NCBI GenBank assembly: GCA_965153455.1
Contig: OZ234501.1
Location: forward strand, 3,286,001 to 3,350,000
Direction of reading: 5' to 3'
Source of the DNA: Sphagnum compactum
Taxonomy: Eukaryota > Bryophyta > Sphagnopsida > Sphagnales
Length of the DNA: 64,000 nt
A program made the translations under genes and the position numbers. Below are positions 59,051 to 64,000 of this stretch, one piece after another (the first letter of the stretch is position 1; each line of letters starts with the position of its first letter). Below the pieces are notes generated by a model, which worked only from the letters and a program-made list of their open reading frames with translations, was not told where the DNA came from and made no database searches.

Positions 59051-62000
59051 TCATTGGAATTTTGCTGCATCTTCTTAAGGATGATCACCATAACTTTTAA
59101 GTGGGCTAACATCACAAACTCGTAAAAGCAAAATACTCATATCCCCCATGACCATCGATCAAGTACATGATCTTAATTTCAGTTACCAAACAAGTACTCC
59201 ATGAAAACCACCTGCTCCCAAGCAGATGAAGTGGGTGACTGTGCGACATTTTAATAGCAAGCAGATTGGACAAGAGAGTCTCACACACACGCACACACAC
59301 TCTGCCGTATTGGCTCACCTCGTTCATTATGCCATGTAATGTCCTAGCAACAGGGGCATTACGCCTTGGACCTTGGGTACTTCGCCCTGAGTTTTGAAGG
59401 TGTAATGTCTAACTGCCAGAGCAATACCCTACACTAACCATCCCATGTATTAACAAATTTTACACACATAGCTCATGTAATAGTCATGAATTATCATCCT
59501 ACATGTAACTATTTACAAGCCATGTCTTCTCCAGAATATAGCTTTACCAAAGTTGAAAGCCAAGATGAACTCAGTTGGGGTTCCTTCATTCACAAACTAA
59601 GTCACAACAGGCTTCCAAGAGATCCTAGTTAAGTATCTACCTATTATGAAACATGCCGGGTCCAAGCCATTGTGCTGAGTGAGAGGTGTGAGGTGTTTGT
59701 GTGTGTGTGTGTGTGATTGATTGATCGGGTTCACCCAAATTTTCTGAATGGGCAGAGTGAAATAGGCACAAGGGCTTGTTGTACCCAGCACATTCCATAA
59801 CAGAATGATTTGCACAATGGGGCAAGTGGATTTTGAAACAAATTGGTTAGGTCAGGTGTGTGGCAGGTAGCCAGAAAGAACCAAAAGAACATTTCTGTCC
59901 ATTGTGTAGCTTTTGTAAGAGGAACAAAAAGAAGCAGAAAAAAGGCCAGATGTGAACCCATTATTTTCTGAAGAGGAGAAGTGGATTATTTTTTCACAGA
60001 GTTTTTTTATTCTCTGACAAAATCCCCCCCAAGCTGAACATGCCCTTTATTTATGAAAGCCAGCTAAATAAATAAATAAATCAACCAATCAATAAATGGT
60101 TCACAAAACTGGTAGTGGGTAATGACAAAATGAAGTTGAGCAGATTTTGTTATTATTCTGTTGTTGCTGCAAAGATTATTTGGGTTCTTTGTGTGTGTGT
60201 GTGTGTGTGTTTTTCTGTGTGTATTTAATAAAGGTTTATCTGTTGTGTATGTTGTTGCAGTGTGTATATTTGTCCATAATAAGTAATGGCTTTGAAAGCC
60301 AACCAGAAAACCATCATTCCTTATGTAAGGAATACTTACCCAAACAGCAAATACAGGCAAATTTTTTTTGTCTTTTAATTCCTGAGAGAATCTTCAATTT
60401 CAATAAGGTACATCAAATAAATAGCCAACCACATGGAACAGAGATTGTGGCTCTGGATTATAAGTTCATGATAGATTTGGATGAGGTTTGGATGAAACCC
60501 TAATGATGAGATTAAAAGAAAAAGAAAGGATGGAAACATTACTCTAAATATACCCCCATACCTATATATATATATATATTGGTAGGTGTTTGCTTCTTGA
60601 TTTTGTTTATTTGGATGTGATCATGTTGTAACCCTCCCAAAACTTTGGAAACCTTTGCTCTTTTTATTGGTATTGTGGGAAGCCTTCGACAAGGCTATGT
60701 GCATGTTTATTATTTTGCACTTTTCAGACCAACGAAACAAAAGTTATTGAACTTACAAGGATTTTTCTTTTTCTCTTTGAAATTTAATTTAAATATTACA
60801 CAGTTGAATTTTCTAAAAACTTTCAAGTTAAGCCCACTTGAATTGAAATAGTATTGGGATGGGTGACCTCACTAGAGATTTAATATATGTGGGCCAACAA
60901 CACATGGGTTAACTAGTACCATATGTATATTACAATTTCAAGTTTTCCTTGATACCAATACATCCTTGCATGTTATCATGTTAAGGTACAAGATTAACAC
61001 CAAGCCCTAGTGGTATGCTCAAAAGGTAATTACCATATTAATGTTAATTATTACTCTCAAAAGTCCTTTGATCCCAAACTTTCAAAAATAGGTTCAAATG
61101 GCATAATTGTCTAATATTCACTACATAAAATAATTTTGTGTACAATGTCTTGGTGGAACCCAATTAAATGTGATCATCATTTAAATTTTTTTTGGGGTGA
61201 ATTTGGGAGGTTTATCCCCATTTTGTGTTTCTAGATTTTCATCTTTGGGGTTACAAACTCAAACTAACTACCAAAGCTTACAAGAATTCAAACTCAAGCA
61301 CAATGAAAACAAAACAATTAGCGTCAATTGCTCACATTTTTACATTTGTGTGCATGTTTTCATGTGTGCGACTTTGTTGGTTGTGATAATGTTGGGTGTT
61401 GATCTAGTAATGCACATCAACATTCATTTCAAGCTTGAAACTCCTCTCGACACATCATTTCAGGGAACTCACCATAAGATAAACACATTATACTCAAAAA
61501 CTCCTTGACATTGCACATGAATTTAACATACCATCCAACAAGAATGAACTTTAAAATTTGAGGGACTTGACTATTTCAAGATCTCTTCCTTGTAGTGAAT
61601 GGAGATTATGCATAAAGGTTTGAAGAAAAATGTTAACATCTATTCATGTAGTGAGAATAGTATGATTTATTTTAATATTCATTGGATGTGTTGTTTAGAC
61701 AATGTGGTATTTTAGCATCTTACATTAGTTGACAAATATCATTTCATGCTACTTCAAACTTGAGTTTATTTCATATCCATGTTTGAAATGACATCCTAAT
61801 CTTGTTGAAGTCATTAAATTCTCATGGTGATTTTCATGTGCTTTTTTTCATTAATTTTTTTTTTGGTGTGTGAAGATCTTTATTAGGCCATGCCTTTAGG
61901 CAAAGACTATGCTTCACTTGGATCTATAACATGTTTGCACCTTGTGAATAGAAATAAGTGATTTTCAAGCACACTTGTATAAATATTTGGGAAATAAAAA

Positions 62001-63320
62001 AATAATTTAAAAGATTAAATATTTTGAATTTAAAGTTTAAAAAAGAATAAACATAGGCAAATGATTCATGTCAAATATCTGTTCCTATTTTATGAATTTC
62101 ATTTACTTTATTCCTATGCAATTTTGTTTTGATTGTGTTCTTATTTTATGTTAAAAAATGCAAATTGTTATGTATAAAGCGATTGAAGTAATTTGAAGAT
62201 GTAATAATGATCTCATCTTTTTTAACACATGCATATGCAATTCTCCAAGGTTTTCAAATTTTGATGCATTTTTGTTTTTGCCATCATCGTTTCACACACC
62301 ATAATAAATAAAATATGACACAGATTAGTATTGATGGAGGAAAAAAAAAAGTCTTAGATGATGAAATCTAATTAGGTCCTCCTTTATTTTGGCAAAAGAG
62401 AGACAAAACTTTTAAACAAATATACATAAAGAAAGGCATTGAAACATTGGGAAACATGATGTACAAAATGTTTTTCGATCATTTAATTATTTGATGTTGT
62501 TAATTTCCTTTCAAGCATAATCAACAATGAAAGTATTGGATAGCCAATACGGGTTTGAATGAATGAAATCATGGATTATAAAGATGTGATTATGCCATTC
62601 ATCAAACACCATTCGTGTGTTTTTGCATTGATCCTAAAGGTCACATCAATTACAACATCATTTTGGTGCCTATTAGAAATCCTCTCTTTTTGCTGAGGTG
62701 TTAAGATATACAAAGTGAATGTCCTATTTTGGCCCTTCAAAACACCTTCAAATTCCTCCCCGAATTATCAATATGAAGGCACATACTTTCAATGGTGCAC
62801 TCGAATGTGCATGCTCCTCACACCATTCTTGTGGTGTTGGCATGTGTCATAGGTTACTTTACTTGACAAGAATATAACTTCTTGCTTACTAAGGAATAAA
62901 TCCTTGTTCGACTCCAATATGCCATCCATGACATTGTTAACATTCAACTATGTCTTTCACAATTCACGCATTGAAAGTTTGAGCCTTCATAACTCACCCT
63001 TTTCATGCGATGCACCATATCATTAGTCTTCACTTGAAATGTAATATTTTCATTTGCTTAAACATAGGTTTTGATATATATTTGCACAAACTTAATGTCT
63101 TTAAAATGAACAACATCTTGCAACCCTTTTTTTTGGGGAGCTTTACATCTCTTTTTATTCAATTATGATTGGATGATTTTACGGACATTTTGAATAATGA
63201 GTTTAAAATCATTAAATCAAACTCCTATTCATATTTACAAATAAACATAAGATTTTAAACATTTGTGTTATGCTCAAATTGAATATAAATGGACCTTCAT
63301 TAATAAGAAAGTGTTAGAAC
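59051..63320. other. Sequence without recognisable gene, several microsatellites
   Basis: Microsatellites: (CA)n near 59281-59300, (TG)n near 59699-59714, (GT)10 at 60191-60210 and (TA)n near 60566-60580. Sequence at 59.1-60.5 kb is slightly less AT-rich, but I could not build a spliced gene from it. Frames near 60147-60503 are driven by the GT repeat. The rest is AT-rich. Confidence 0.5.
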
Positions 63321-63463
63321 ATTCATATGCAATATAACTATGGGCAATCTTGAGCCAAAAATTCTTTGAGTAAACATCTATTATTTGTTTTATTCATATG
63401 CAATATAACTATGGGCAATCTTGAACCAATAGTTCCTTGAGTAAACTTCTATAATTTCTTTTC
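63321..63463. repeat. Tandem duplication, two copies of 71 bp
   Basis: Copies start at 63321 and 63392 with ATTCATATGCAATATAACTA followed by TGGGCAATCTTGA, and share a TTGAGTAAAC block and a TCTAT.ATTT.TTTT-like end. A few differences separate the copies. The remaining bases to 64000 hold nothing recognisable. Confidence 0.88.
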
Positions 63464-64000
63464 TGGCATCAACATGTGTATTTAAAAAAGGTGAATGTTG
63501 GTCATAAGATATCAAATGTTTTCACACCCTTTTCATGTGTTGCAAGAACAAAATTATCCTTAGTATTCTTACAACATTGAAACATTGAAAGAAAATTTGT
63601 TTTGAGGATTTGGGTTAGTAATTATCCAAAAAGTTTAGTAAGGATCATGTACATTGTAAATGGCACCCTTATAGCATCAAAAAATTGATACAAGTTAATA
63701 ACAAAAGTAGTTGTTCACAAAGGAGAGTTGAAGAACATAGGGATGATTGTGAATCTTGATATGTATTTTGATTGCTTAGAAGTAATCACTAATTTACAAA
63801 GTTATTGAAGGAAGTCATTATCGTTCATAATGTATGAACCTTCATCTTCTTTGTGTGTTGCATGAAATAACATGTTGTTGGTGTTTCATATCACACTAAA
63901 ACATTCAAACATAATTGTGTAGGAAACTTGTTTTAGTATGTAAAGGTGTTAGCTTATAGTGTGGGCAATATTAATGGCACAATTTCACTGAAAAATTTGT

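Noticed and set aside
60147-60503. A 118-codon plus-strand frame near the GT microsatellite
   Set aside because: Its Cys-Val run comes from the GT repeat; no domain or splice support.
1-64000. CRISPR arrays, bacterial operons, tRNA or rRNA genes
   Set aside because: No regularly spaced short repeats, no prokaryotic gene organisation, and no rRNA or tRNA recognised by eye. A dedicated tRNA search was not possible here.

Overview
This is a window of plant nuclear DNA. The evidence is spliced genes with short GT-AG introns, a NUP98 FG region whose motifs match land-plant homologues, a trihelix/SANT-type regulator, and long AT-rich gene-poor stretches holding decayed LTR and transposase remains. 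The low gene density (three convincing genes, all in the first 39 kb) suggests a large, repeat-rich genome. The decayed transposase-like family at 26-31 kb recalls families I associate with seedless plants and gymnosperms, but I cannot name the species.

Region 1 (about 1.6-14.2 kb, minus strand) is a complete nucleoporin gene. I could join 19 coding exons with consistent phase (5,697 nt, 1,898 codons plus stop). The order is N-terminal FG repeats, GLEBS (Gle2/Rae1-binding) motif, second FG region, S59 autoproteolytic domain with an intact HFS cleavage site, then a full Nup96 scaffold half. It is therefore a fused NUP98-NUP96 polyprotein gene, the layout of animals and fungi. In Arabidopsis the two proteins come from separate genes. 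This is the main finding.

Region 2 (14.2-26.3 kb) is AT-rich and gene-poor. Region 3 (26.3-31.3 kb) is a decayed transposase-like coding region on the plus strand. It is split by LTRs of one family nested three deep: a plus LTR holds a minus LTR with ACAAG target duplications, which holds another plus LTR with near-identical 5-bp flanks. Two more single LTRs of the family lie at 41.3-42.2 kb (perfect ATACT duplication) and 47.5-48.4 kb.

Region 4 (31.3-39 kb) holds a divergent gene pair. A single-exon plant gene of unknown function (minus, 32.3-32.8 kb) faces a multi-exon trihelix/Myb-SANT-like DNA-binding protein (plus, 34.9-38.9 kb). The shared upstream region contains three tandem copies of a roughly 70-bp CG-containing repeat.

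Region 5 (39-64 kb) has no convincing gene. It holds a weak 152-codon frame, LTRs, two copies of a tandem-dimer repeat 18 kb apart, several local duplications, a near-perfect 27-bp hairpin and microsatellites.

The genes have no obvious shared pathway: one is a nuclear-pore component, one a putative transcription factor and one is of unknown function.
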